This document shows, in pieces, positions 33,220-45,303 of a DNA stretch of 64,000 bases. The stretch spans positions 68,574,649 through 68,638,648 of the forward strand of contig OZ010667.1 of NCBI GenBank assembly GCA_963932185.1, read 5' to 3'. The translations under genes were made by a program, and so were the position numbers. Numbering within the stretch: the stretch's first letter is position 1; every line of letters begins with the position of its first letter. This DNA comes from Troglohyphantes excavatus. Lineage: Eukaryota; Arthropoda; Arachnida; Araneae; Linyphiidae. Below the pieces are notes generated by a model. That model saw nothing but the letters and a program-made list of their open reading frames with translations. It made no database searches and was not told where the DNA came from.

Positions 33220-35700
33220 TTTGATTACCTACAGAGCTGGTAGAGGAAAATCCAATATCCATTTTGACGAATGGATCACAAATTTCAACTAAAGAACAGT
33301 ATTTGACTATTATTGATAGAAAAAGGGCAAACGAAAGTTTTAGTAATACGTCCATCCTTTTATTTTAACCCTCAAAGCAGCAAAGGAATATCAAAATTGC
33401 AAAGTGGTTTTCCCTACAAAGGATTTTAATACATATTTCCAACAAGTATCTTTTGAAAAAATATTCAATTAGAGTAAATGCACCAGTTACTGACCACGTT
33501 TCGGTTACCGATCATTTGGGGAAATATTAAAATAAGAATATATCATTACGTATTTAAAAGTCCTTTCAATCAAAGTTATTCAAAGGCTTTTAAAATTTAA
33601 TGTTACAGTCCACTGTGAGTTCAGTAGTCAAATGGATTTTTATTTGGTCGGAAATTTGTCTTGACTGATCAGAAGTGGGTACAGTCAACTTATTATTATT
33701 TTAATACAGGTAGCTTTTAAAAAATTCCTTAATGCTTGAAAACCTTTCAAAATAGAGTATTTCTATGAATTTAACTTTTAAATATAGCAAAAATACGGTT
33801 TTAACGGTCAGAAGGTACATCTATCTTTGATAAAAGACACTGTTTTTTATGGATTGCTTATAATTTTGTACTAGATTATTGACCGAGCGTTTGCGAGGTC
33901 TCTTTTTTAGCTCGACCTTTCAGCATTTCGTCTGTTTGTAAATTTATTTGTAACGCAGTTACGACCAAACGCGTTGTCAGATTTTCTTTAAATTTGGTAT
34001 GTATATTCTTTGAAGTCATTAAAAACGATGTATGTTTTTTAAAGAGTTTTTTGATCGCGAGTTCTAAAAAAGAGTATTAGAATTACTCACAATTTCTTAT
34101 TAAAATATAGTAGAATTGTTTACAATTTTCTACTAAATTGTAGTAGAATTTCTCACAATTTCCTCTAAATATAATATTTGCATCTCGTTAGAAAAGGGTA
34201 AATGCCTAAAATTAAGTTTTAATGATGATTATTCTTAAATTTTCAATACTCTTTCATGGTAGGTGTCATCCAATGTGTCTATTTTGATGGACGACTCTTA
34301 AATTTCTGCTAAAAATAATATTTGCGTATTGCACATAGTCTAATTACATTGTCTGATCACATTGTCTGATCACATTGTCTAATTACATTGTCTGATCACA
34401 TTGTCTAATTACATTGTCTGATCACATTGTCTAATTACATTGTCTGATCACATTGTCTAATTACATTGTCTTATCACATTGTCTAATTACATTGTCTGAT
34501 CACATTGTCTAATGTCATATTAGTGATTATTTCTCTAATTTTCTAATACCTTCAGCGTTAGTAGAAGAACCAATGTCTATTTTTGTAGATTGAGGACAAT
34601 TTCTACTAAATTATAGTATTTGTACCTTAATAGAAAAAGGGTAATAAACACACATTAATGGTGATTTCCTTTAATTTTTTTTAATATTCTCAGAATTGAT
34701 AAAAGAAGTCTTAACGTTCACTTTGACGGATTACTTAAAATTTTTTAGATGAAAATGACAAATGAGGGACAAACATTCAAAACGAGTTTTGTCACATTAA
34801 GGTGTTTTGTGAAAAAACGCAAATAAGTTTTTCTTAAATGCATTGGACTCATGTGCAAATTCTAATCTTTGCAAATTAATTTCAATGGGACAAAATGCGT
34901 TATAAACGAATGAAATGGGTTACTCCTACAAAACAAATGTGGAGGTCAATCAAATTCCGTGATGTAATAATTTCATTTTCAGATATTTTGGACGAAACAC
35001 GTTTTGATTGGTTGCTCCTCAAATGTCTAAAATAAAAAAGTAATTCTTCCATCGGATTATTTTAATACCTGCTTCCATATTGGAAGAAGACACAATGTTT
35101 TTGATGTCCCTCAACTTTCTACAAAGTTTTAGTATTTGAAGCTTGACAGGAAAAGAAATGTCTAAAATTAATGCTATAGTGATGTTTCCCCCAATTATTT
35201 CAATACCTTCAGTAATGGCATAAAATGATTCACTGTCCATTTTAATGAACTACTATAAACGTTCTGCCAAATAATAATGTGCGTATAGATTGAAAAAGAG
35301 GATATTTTTTAAATGAAAATTTCAGAAATTAAACTCTTCCCCCCCCCCCCCCCCCAACTTTTCAATACCTTCAGAATTGGTGGAAGACCCAGTGTCCATT
35401 TTGATGGATTATTCGCAACTTCTATAAAGTGATAGTATATTTGCGCATTGACAGCAAAAGTATCTAAAATAAGGGGGTTTTACTGGTACATCTTTCTCTT
35501 TTCTTTCTTCTTTGATACGTCCAGCAATGGTGGAAAAAGTCTCACTCTGTATGTTAATAGATTGCACACAATTTCCCACTAAATAATAATACGTGCATCA
35601 TGGTAGAAGCAAAGTTCCCCCCCAAAAAGCAAATGTCTAAAATAAATGTTTATTGTTACTTCCCTTTTATAATTCTTTAAAAAATTTCCATTAGCTTTGT
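33220..35700. repeat. Degenerate tandem array, unit about 145-157 bp
   Basis: The landmark AATGTCTATTTTGATGGA (with variants) followed by ACAATTTCTACTAAAT and TAGTATTTGCG recurs at about 33259, 34279, 34575, 34718, 35092, 35235, 35392 and 35548, mostly 143-157 bases apart. Units also share CAATACCTTCAG-ATTGGT. The 13-bp array and a poly(C) tract (35339-35355) lie inside. Confidence 0.65.
34333..34512. repeat. 13-bp tandem repeat with 26-bp higher order
   Basis: About 14 copies of ACATTGTCTRATY, alternating between ACATTGTCTAATT and ACATTGTCTGATC. The working unit is therefore a 26-bp dimer, broken once by two adjacent GATC forms and once by a TTATC variant. Confidence 0.95.
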
Positions 35701-35988
35701 ATTTTAGACTTGAATACAATACATCCATTTCTTTATATTTTACTATAATGTAAAAGAAACATTCTGTCTGTGGATCGCAAAACACTTACTTCCTCTTCGT
35801 ATAAAATATTGAAAATTTATATATAAGTACTATTCATTCTCAAGATGTTCACCTGAAATTCTGATTTGTAAACTTCCATTTAGGTTTTTTAAATGATTTT
35901 AACAATCTTAGAAATATTGCATTAAGAAACGTCTTTAAAAGAGACCATGCATTCTGGAGAACCTTCATGAGTATTTATTCGGTAGCAC

Positions 35989-36029
35989 GTGGGTTAAGGG
36001 TTCGAGCTACACTCGAACCCTTAACCCAC
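35989..36029. repeat. Perfect 18-bp inverted repeat with 5-nt loop
   Basis: Arms GTGGGTTAAGGGTTCGAG (35989-36006) and CTCGAACCCTTAACCCAC (36012-36029) pair perfectly around CTACA, directly before a (TA)n tract. The GGTTCGAG inside resembles a tRNA B-box. Confidence 0.95.
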
Positions 36030-36030
36030 C

Positions 36031-36135
<105 letters not shown>

Positions 36136-36435
36136 TAATTACCTAGATCTTGATATATCAATTATTGAAAATGACAAAATTATTATTGGATTATTTGATA
36201 AAGAAAATAATTTTGCTGTAATATTATATCTCTGACGGATTGGTCCTCAAACATAAGTAATAGGGTACATAGAAATATTATTTCTTATTTAAATCGAATT
36301 AATAAAATATGCAATTCCAAACAGGGTTTGATTTCAAAGATCGAAATTCTTAAAAATAAATTAAAATTAAATGGTTTTTCTAGTGGTTTTGTAATTTCAA
36401 TCCTTGATCCTTTTATGCTTTCGATCCTTGATCCT
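36136..36435 (+). pseudogene. Penelope-like element fragment (end of RT)
   Basis: Two frame blocks separated by one stop. The first reads NYLDLDISIIENDKIIIGLF, the second WSSNISNRVHRNIISYLNRI, then NKICNSKQGLISKIEILKNK and LKLNGFSSGFV. A hydrophobic LD.DISI block followed by L..RI.KIC...........EI..LK..L..NGF resembles the C-terminal part of Penelope-like reverse transcriptases. It is bracketed by (TA)n on both sides. No endonuclease is attached here. Confidence 0.6.
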
Positions 36436-36626
36436 TGTGTAGCGGAGGCAAAGGCCTTGGTGTGTTAAATTTTTGTTTTATGTCTTGTTAAATTTTTGTT
36501 TTACGTCATGTTAAATTGTTTATTCTTATTACAATTTTTATGTTCACTACTGTCTTTTATTTTGCATTTTGGCAACGTGTGCCTTCTCTTGTGGGGTGTT
36601 TGCTTTTTGTTTGTTGTCTGATTCAA

Positions 36627-39271
<2,645 letters not shown>

Positions 39272-39405
39272 AAGCATTCTGATCGCCAAGGTTACTTTCG
39301 TCAATTTTGACAATAATTTCGTCATTGAATCAATTGATTTTTGACGAAAGAAGAATCTTCAAATTTTAACGAAGATTAATTACTCAGATTCCTTTCTGGC
39401 GATTT
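39272..39405. repeat. Dispersed repeat, copy 2
   Basis: Same order of motifs as 24261-24393, same orientation. Confidence 0.65.
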
Positions 39406-39469
39406 TGTATATTGCCTCAACTTAAACGAGCATTTACAGCATGGCTTTCCTTTGGGATAATTATGATCA

Positions 39470-39510
39470 CAATTCGACCCCATAGCCCATTGTGTAGCTC
39501 TATGATTACA
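39470..39510 (+). repeat. SINE tail fragment
   Basis: TTCGACCCCATAGCCCATTG then TGTAGCTCTA, part of the shared SINE tail. Confidence 0.5.
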
Positions 39511-39996
39511 AACGAATATTTTCATTTTCACAATATCTCCGTGGCTCTTTCGGCTCTTAATCGGATGATTACAAGTTCGGATATCTACTTGGATTTACGG
39601 TGGAAAGCAGAAAATGAAGGTGCGATCATGCCCCAAACCGATTTGCAATGTGAAGTAAGTAATCGCTTGAAAAGTATGTACTGGAGAAGTATTTGGCGCT
39701 ATTCCAAAGCACTACTTTGTACCAGTATTTGGAGATAATTTATTTAATAATTTATTTTACCTATGAAGTGGAAATTATAGCATCTTTATAGATTTGGAAC
39801 TTGTACTGCATCTCACAATTGCACAAACGGTTATATTTTAAGTTTTTATACTTTTAAATTCGTGTGTTAAATAATACAGTTCTTGTTGAAAACACACTGC
39901 CAGCTGTGTTTGTTTGTGTATATTTTAAGGTTGCTATTTTACTTCCAGTGAAATCTCCGCCAAATCAGCTCCATCTTCTTTTTTCCTCCGTGCTTG

Positions 39997-40000
39997 GACT
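39997..40000. repeat. Target site duplication, left copy (GACT)
   Basis: GACT directly before the left LTR repeats directly after the right LTR at 44746-44749. Four bases is usual for Ty3/gypsy integration. Confidence 0.85.
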
Positions 40001-40220
40001 TGAAGAGTGTTGAGCCGCGTATAAAATAATATGTATCGGCAAAGAAACTCTTTTTATTTTGTTTACAAAATTACTTTCGATATACTTTTGATACGTTCAA
40101 AACATCGCTCTCTAAAAAAAATACAGTGTGTGTAGTTCACTTCAGTTCGATGGTGTGTGCAGTTCACTTCAGTTCGATGGTGGGTGCAGTTCACTTCAGT
40201 TCAATGGTGTGGTCGCCACA
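40001..40220 (-). repeat. 3' LTR (220 bp)
   Basis: TGAAGAGTGTTGAGCC to GGTGTGGTCGCCACA on the plus strand. It holds three near-identical units of about 25 bp around AGTTCACTTCAGTTCGATGG, and on the transcribed strand an AATAAA within AAACAAAATAAAAAGAG. Confidence 0.95.
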
Positions 40221-40232
40221 GAGCTCCCCCGC
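40221..40232 (-). promoter_or_regulatory. Polypurine tract
   Basis: On the minus strand GCGGGGGAGCTC lies directly before the 3' LTR; the GGGGGAG core is the likely plus-strand primer. Confidence 0.75.
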
Positions 40233-40255
40233 AAGTCGGAACGACGATACTGTTG

Positions 40256-43200
40256 TCACGGTAGTCTAAAACGAACAGTCCTTCCATATCTAGTCGTGAC
40301 TTTTCTTGGTTGAGGATTCGACTCCAGACGAGGAATAGCAGGATCTCCTGCGGCAAGAAGAAATGCCGGTTTCAGACGGTTTATCGCGACGTTCTTCTCC
40401 GCACCCTTGATTAGTAGCTTGAAAAACTTGGGACCCCGTTTAAGAACTTGAAACGGGCCCTCGTACGGCTGTTGCAAAGGTCTCCTCACCATATCTTGCC
40501 TCACAAAGACATGCGTAGTTTCCATCAAATCTTTGCAGACGAACACATCAGTCTTTGAATGCCTAGACGCTGGCGTAGGCTGCAACCTCTGCATGATATC
40601 CCGCAGACGCTGAACGAACTCTGCATGCGTAGGAGTACTGGACGCTGGTGAAGAACGAAAGAACTCGCCAGGTAATCTAAGCGTTGCTCCATACACGAGT
40701 TCGGCTGAGCTCGTTCCAAGATCCTCTTTGAAACAAGATCTAATGCCTAGCAGGACACTTGGAAGTACTTCTACCCATCTTTCTGTGGCCCGGCATCTGA
40801 TGGCTTGTTTAAGCTGGCGGTGAAACCTCTCCACCTGACCGTTAGGTGCGGGGTTGTAGGCGGTTGTCCGGTACTTCTCCGTCCCGATGAGCCTCATCAG
40901 CGCTCGGCAGATGTCAGATTCGAAAGATCTCCCCTGGTCGGTTGAAATGTACTCAGGGACTCCAAAACGGGATATCCATCCTCCGAACAGCGTTTCAGCT
41001 ATGGTTGCCGCAGTCTGGTCCACCATGGGGAATGCCTCCGGCCACCGGCTGAATCTGTCGACACATGTAAGGCAATAGGAGAATCCTCGAGAAGTAGGAA
41101 GAGGACCTACCACGTCGATGTTTACGTGGCTGAATCTACACTTTGGTAGGGGGTAACTCCCAACCTCGGACTTCGTGTGGCGGTGGACTTTGTTTTTCTG
41201 GCATTCCAAGCACCCCTTACACCATGCAGCAATGTCCTTGTGCAGGTCCTTCCAGATGAAGCGCTGTCGAACCATGTTAGTTGTGGCTTTTATTCCTGGA
41301 TGGGCCAAGTTATGTAGAACTAGAAAAACTTGAAAACGAAAGTCTTTAGGTACATAAGGACGAACAGTTCCAGTTGACGTATCGCATAGCAAAGTCAAAT
41401 CGGTTTGTGAGAAATGAAGCGGTTTCAACTTAAGACCAGAATCGGAATTTAAAACCTGCTGTAGTTCCTCATCATCAACCTGAGCTTTAGCCATACCATC
41501 ATAATCAATATTTGTAGGTACCTGTATTTCTGAAATGCGAGACATCGCGTCCGCGACACAATTTTTGTCACCTGCCAAATATGAAAAATTTGTTGTAAAT
41601 TGACTTAAGAATTCTAAATGGCGCTGTTGGCGTGGAGAACATTTTTCACTGCAATTTTTGAATGCAAACGTAAGGGGTTTATGATCTGTAAAGATTATAA
41701 AATCTCTGCCCTCTAACATGTGCCGAAAATGTCTGACAGCGCAATATGCAGCCAAGAGTTCACGGTCATAGGTACTGTACCTGCGTTCCGCGGCATTAAG
41801 CTTTCTCGAAAAAAATGCTAACGGCTGTACGACGTTTGAGTACGTTTGTTGCAAAACACCCCCTATTGCGATTTCCGAAGCGTCTACCAACAATGAATAT
41901 GTGGCATCGACTTTAGGATGAGCTAGTAAGGTAGCTTGAGAAATTGAAACTTTACACTCTTCGAATGCTTTATCCGAGTCGTCAGTCCAAACAATTGAGG
42001 TTTTGTCGCGTTTCTTTTTTCCTTTTAGAAAGTCGTGCAACAATGCTTGTTTATCAGCTGCGTGAGGTATGAATTTATGATAGAAATTTAATAATGCCAA
42101 AAATCGTCTTAATTCATCGATTGTTTTAGGCTTAGGGTAGTTCAGAAGTGCCTCCACTTTTTCCTGTAATGGAGAAATACCTTCTGGCGAAACCTGATAA
42201 CCCAAAAATTGCAAAGTTTTTACTGCAAAAACGCATTTGTTAACATTAATAACGATTCCATATTCTGAAAAACGTTGGAAAATTTCTTGTAAGTGTGTTT
42301 TATGCTCATTCTCATTACGAGAAGCAACAAGCACATCATCCAGGTAGGCAAAGCAAAAGTCTAATCCACTCAAAACTGAGTCAATAAAGCGTTGGAACGT
42401 TTGTGCAGCATTCCGCAACCCAAAACACATATGCACGTATTCGTATAAGCCAATCGGTGTAATTACGGCAGTTTTTTTAATATCTTCAGGTTCCATGGGA
42501 ATTTGGTGATACGCCTTAACGAGATCTAGTTTTGAAAATATAGATTTACCTTCCAGTTCTAGAGAAAAGTCATGTATATGTCTAATTGGATACCGATCTG
42601 CTTCAGAAATAGAGTTAAGTTTTCGAAAATCCCCACAGACACGAAAGTCCCCATTACTTTTGCGTACCATGTGAATAGGACTGGCCCAAGGACTATCTGA
42701 AGGTCTGATAATACCCTGGTCGAGTAAATCCTTGAATTCCTTTTTGAGAGCTGCCAGTTTTTCCGGTGATAAACGCCTCGCTTTAGCAAAAACTGGCGGT
42801 CCTTTAGTGACTATACAATGTGTAACCCCATGTTTTTTAGGTGCATCATTGATGCAAGGTTTAGTGATGTCCGGAAATTGGTTAAGCAATTCAAAGTATG
42901 GCATATCGTTAGTTATTGTACTTAACCCACCGGTAGATACACACTTAACCGAACCCTTGGTAGCTAACGAAGTTACATTATCAATCAAACGGTGATTGCG
43001 TATGTCAATCAATAATCCAAACCGCTCTAAAAAATCGGCTCCTATTATAGGGTTTTGAATATCAGCTATAATAAAGTTCCATGAAAAATCCCGACGAAGA
43101 TCTAAGTTCAGCGTTAACCTGCGAGTACCGTAAGTTGTAATTTTTGTACCGTTTACGGCAAAAAGGCAAAAATCGTCTTGTTTAGAAACACCTTTAGTAA

Positions 43201-43357
43201 ACCTTTTAGGATAAACAGAAACACAGGCTCCGCTATCGATCAAAAATTGTTTACCTGTTCCTTTATCAAAAACAAAAAGACGACTCATTTGTTGGCTTTC
43301 ATCCGCGGTCGCCATCACTGATGAGCCAATTAGTTTTCCTGAACATTGGGAGTTTTC
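40256..43357 (-). CDS. pol: pol polyprotein: protease, reverse transcriptase, RNase H, integrase
   Basis: The frame is open from 43357 (after a stop at 43360-43358). The first in-frame ATG is 43315, and the stop is near 40256. With residue 1 as the GTG codon at 43318, order and key residues are: aspartic protease (LIDSGACVSVYP, Asp 28); RT with the YLDD active site (325-328) and QIPM/FGLRNA motifs; RNase H (LVDASE Asp 479, YDREL Glu 520, TDHKPL Asp 545); integrase zinc-binding HHCC (His 669, His 673, Cys 703, Cys 706) and catalytic D-D-E (Asp 735, Asp 794, Glu 830; spacing 58 and 35). A GPF/Y-type module (PYEGPFQVL) follows and no chromodomain is seen. About 1020 residues without an internal stop is full length for an arthropod gypsy pol. 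Expression would need a -1 shift from gag. Confidence 0.95.
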   Translation of the reverse strand, partial: ENSQCSGKLIGSSVMATADESQQMSRLFVFDKGTGKQFLIDSGACVSVYPKRFTKGVSKQDDFCLFAVNGTKITTYGTRRLTLNLDLRRDFSWNFIIADIQNPIIGADFLERFGLLIDIRNHRLIDNVTSLATKGSVKCVSTGGLSTITNDMPYFELLNQFPDITKPCINDAPKKHGVTHCIVTKGPPVFAKARRLSPEKLAALKKEFKDLLDQGIIRPSDSPWASPIHMVRKSNGDFRVCGDFRKLNSISEADRYPIRHIHDFSLELEGKSIFSKLDLVKAYHQIPMEPEDIKKTAVITPIGLYEYVHMCFGLRNAAQTFQRFIDSVLSGLDFCFAYLDDVLVASRNENEHKTHLQEIFQRFSEYGIVINVNKCVFAVKTLQFLGYQVSPEGISPLQEKVEALLNYPKPKTIDELRRFLALLNFYHKFIPHAADKQALLHDFLKGKKKRDKTSIVWTDDSDKAFEECKVSISQATLLAHPKVDATYSLLVDASEIAIGGVLQQTYSNVVQPLAFFSRKLNAAERRYSTYDRELLAAYCAVRHFRHMLEGRDFIIFTDHKPLTFAFKNCSEKCSPRQQRHLEFLSQFTTNFSYLAGDKNCVADAMSRISEIQVPTNIDYDGMAKAQVDDEELQQVLNSDSGLKLKPLHFSQTDLTLLCDTSTGTVRPYVPKDFRFQVFLVLHNLAHPGIKATTNMVRQRFIWKDLHKDIAAWCKGCLECQKNKVHRHTKSEVGSYPLPKCRFSHVNIDVVGPLPTSRGFSYCLTCVDRFSRWPEAFPMVDQTAATIAETLFGGWISRFGVPEYISTDQGRSFESDICRALMRLIGTEKYRTTAYNPAPNGQVERFHRQLKQAIRCRATERWVEVLPSVLLGIRSCFKEDLGTSSAELVYGATLRLPGEFFRSSPASSTPTHAEFVQRLRDIMQRLQPTPASRHSKTDVFVCKDLMETTHVFVRQDMVRRPLQQPYEGPFQVLKRGPKFFKLLIKGAEKNVAINRLKPAFLLAAGDPAIPRLESNPQPRKVTTRYGRTVRFRLP

Positions 43358-44181
43358 TTAAAGCTACATGGTGGATTGCAATTTCGTGCCTTATCCGCGT
43401 AACGGAAGTGATACCAACACAATGGATAGCGTTCAACTACAGCTGGAGATCTCAGTTGGCGATCCCGGGAGTTGGATCTAGTGTTACGTCTATTACCCGA
43501 AAAATTTTCACGAACCCTTGCCCTAGAAAGCCGTTCGACACTTTCTTGCAACGCGCAAATTTGGTTTTGTAGAGATTTGAAAGAGCATGAGGGATTAACT
43601 TCAACTTCAGAAATTTCTGTTGCTATGCCAGACACTTCGGTGATTTTGTCCGCAATGAGTGACAAGGTTTCCAATGTTCCGGTGCTAACCGATAAAATTT
43701 GTTGACAAGCAATTGGTAAGCGTTGCTTCCATAATTGCGCCAAAATTGTATCATCGGTCAACCGATCAGAAGCGAGGTCTCGCATTTCTCTAAGCAGTTG
43801 AGAAGGCTTTTTATCCCCCAGTTGTATTTCCTGTAATAAGCTTCTTATACGAGCAGTTTCGCTTTGCGAAAACTGGTTTACAATTCGATCTTTAAGTTTT
43901 TTATACTTATTCTCAGTGGGCGGATTCCTAACCAGATCACTAACATACGTTAAAATTTCTGTATCAACCGCCGCCACTACCGAGTGAAATTTAGTGTCTT
44001 CCGAATTAATACCTGCCGTTATAAATTGGGACTCGAGCTGGTAAAACCAAAGTTCAGCATTAGCTTTCCAAAATGGCGGTGCACGGAAAGCCACACGAGC
44101 AAGTTCCGGTTTGAACGTACTTTCGTTTTCCGATTCCTGCACTGCAGTATTTTGTACATTAGTTACTTTATCCGTATTCAT
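43330..44181 (-). CDS. gag: gag-like capsid/nucleocapsid protein
   Basis: 283 codons from the ATG at 44181 (the frame extends three codons further to a TTG). Contains a capsid-like region (FWKANAELWFYQLESQFITA, then LLQEIQLGDKKPSQLLREMR), a basic Arg/Asn/Ser-rich stretch before the C-terminus, and a Cys/His motif CWYHFRYADKARNCNPPC (about residues 255-272) in place of a classical CCHC knuckle. The stop is TAA at 43332-43330. It overlaps the open pol frame by 28 bases, with pol in the -1 frame. It would package the element RNA in cytoplasmic particles. Confidence 0.9.
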   Translation of the reverse strand: MNTDKVTNVQNTAVQESENESTFKPELARVAFRAPPFWKANAELWFYQLESQFITAGINSEDTKFHSVVAAVDTEILTYVSDLVRNPPTENKYKKLKDRIVNQFSQSETARIRSLLQEIQLGDKKPSQLLREMRDLASDRLTDDTILAQLWKQRLPIACQQILSVSTGTLETLSLIADKITEVSGIATEISEVEVNPSCSFKSLQNQICALQESVERLSRARVRENFSGNRRNTRSNSRDRQLRSPAVVERYPLCWYHFRYADKARNCNPPCSFKKTPNVQEN

Positions 44182-44506
44182 CTTACACAATTAAAGTTCA
44201 ATTCGCTAATAATTAGAACATCAAAAAGATATAATTCCAGAGTTAAAATTTAAAATAGAATTATCAAACTTGAAATAACGTGTTAAATAACGCTACAAAC
44301 GTGCTAAAAAATAGTATGAACTAACAAAATGTAGCAATTTAAAGTTTAAATTCCAAATAAATTTAGGTAGGATTCATGGTCTCGAGTCAAAATACCACTC
44401 AAATCTCACTTACCGGAGTTCTCGTGGCAATAAAGAATCCACTGCCATCTCCCGCTGGTCGTCGGAGTGTCTGTACATAATACGATGCGTGTTGTTGAAA
44501 ACAAAA

Positions 44507-44524
44507 ATCACGTCCGGGTCACCA
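44507..44524 (-). promoter_or_regulatory. Primer binding site, tRNA-Trp-like
   Basis: The plus strand ATCACGTCCGGGTCACCA ends in CCA one base from the 5' LTR, so the element strand is complementary to a tRNA 3' end. It matches the usual animal tRNA-Trp 3' end at all but one position, as I remember that tRNA. The exact primer should be checked against the host tRNAs. Confidence 0.75.
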
Positions 44525-44525
44525 C

Positions 44526-44745
44526 TGAAGAGTGTTGAGCCGCGTATAAAATAATATGTATCGGCAAAGAAACTCTTTTTATTTTGTTTACAAAATTACT
44601 TTCGATATACTTTTGATACGTTCAAAACATCGCTCTCTAAAAAAAATACAGTGTGTGTAGTTCACTTCAGTTCGATGGTGTGTGCAGTTCACTTCAGTTC
44701 GATGGTGGGTGCAGTTCACTTCAGTTCAATGGTGTGGTCGCCACA
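44526..44745 (-). repeat. 5' LTR (220 bp)
   Basis: Same length and, as far as I can read, the same sequence as 40001-40220, including the three internal repeats. Confidence 0.95.
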
Positions 44746-44749
44746 GACT
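44746..44749. repeat. Target site duplication, right copy (GACT)
   Basis: Pairs with 39997-40000. Confidence 0.85.
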
Positions 44750-45000
44750 TGACAATTTGTAGCGAGTTCGTGATCGGACGGTTGTCAGATTTGTTCCTAC
44801 AAAGAACCGTCTAAAAATATCCACAATTTTCCACAATCTCATGTCCTGACATCTATTGAGTTTGTGTCAGGTTCCAGCTCCGGTGTTGACCTCGTCATCT
44901 GACCATGGTTTCAAAATTACGAAGCATTCTTCCTGAGTCTTTCCTTCGAAATATACACTGAAATGTGTCCAATGCAGCTCTAGTGTGACGTTTATTCAAC
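44750..45000 (+). repeat. SINE, tRNA-like head, body and tail; split by the gypsy insertion
   Basis: Opens TAGCGAGTTCGTGATCGGAC, then GGTTGTCAG, the body (GACCTCGTCATCTGACCATG, CTTTCCTTCG) and tail (GCAGCTCTAGTGTGACGTTT). The first bases of the head probably lie left of the retrotransposon, ending TGCTTGGACT at 40000. Confidence 0.65.
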
Positions 45001-45078
45001 CAACCAGCTCATGCGTTACCCTCTTCATTTAACCATCACGTTTAGAAAGAACGGGGGCAGTGCTCTCGGGTCTTTTCT

Positions 45079-45124
45079 TTCCAGAAAACATTCCGATCCA
45101 TCACCAATAGCCCATTGTGCAGCT
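45079..45124 (+). repeat. SINE tail fragment
   Basis: CCATCACCAATAGCCCATTG then TGCAGCT. Confidence 0.55.
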
Positions 45125-45260
45125 TTTTCACTTTCCCAATATCTCAGCAACCGACGAAAATATGTGGCATTGTCACCACAAATAAGCACAGGTGATGAAG
45201 AAGAACCTATGTACAAAAGCCATCAGCAGTGTCCGAATCTTTATAAAGGATGTTTGGTTG

Positions 45261-45303
45261 AATTAACGTCGTACTGAAGCTACACAATAGGCCATTGGCG
45301 ATT
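45261..45303 (-). repeat. SINE tail fragment, reverse
   Basis: AATTAACGTCGTACTGAAGC then TACACAATAGGCCATTGGCG. Confidence 0.55.

Larger units (their letters stand above)
40001..44745 (-). mobile_element. Complete Ty3/gypsy LTR retrotransposon
   Basis: 4745 bp, transcribed on the minus strand. In transcription order: 5' LTR (44526-44745), tRNA-type primer site, leader, gag, pol (protease, RT, RNase H, integrase), polypurine tract, 3' LTR (40001-40220). No env frame. Both LTRs are 220 bp with TG...CA ends and read as identical, and a 4-bp duplication flanks the element. The domain order RT-RNaseH-integrase places it in Ty3/gypsy (Metaviridae) rather than copia. It is a recent insertion; the only visible obstacle to a joined Gag-Pol product is a one-base frame offset. 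Confidence 0.95.

Noticed and set aside
34333..34512. Regular repeat array that could be mistaken for CRISPR
   Set aside because: 13/26-bp head-to-tail units with no unique spacers, in a eukaryotic context; it is a minisatellite. The 22-bp array at 22650 is rejected for the same reason.
36003..36029. Rho-independent-type terminator at the perfect hairpin
   Set aside because: Eukaryotic context and no U tract after the stem; it is better treated as a repeat structure.
39412..39738. 108-codon plus-strand frame
   Set aside because: Runs through a SINE tail fragment; no domain.
40525..43705. Open frames on the plus strand and in other frames across gag-pol
   Set aside because: Shadows of the intact gag and pol frames.
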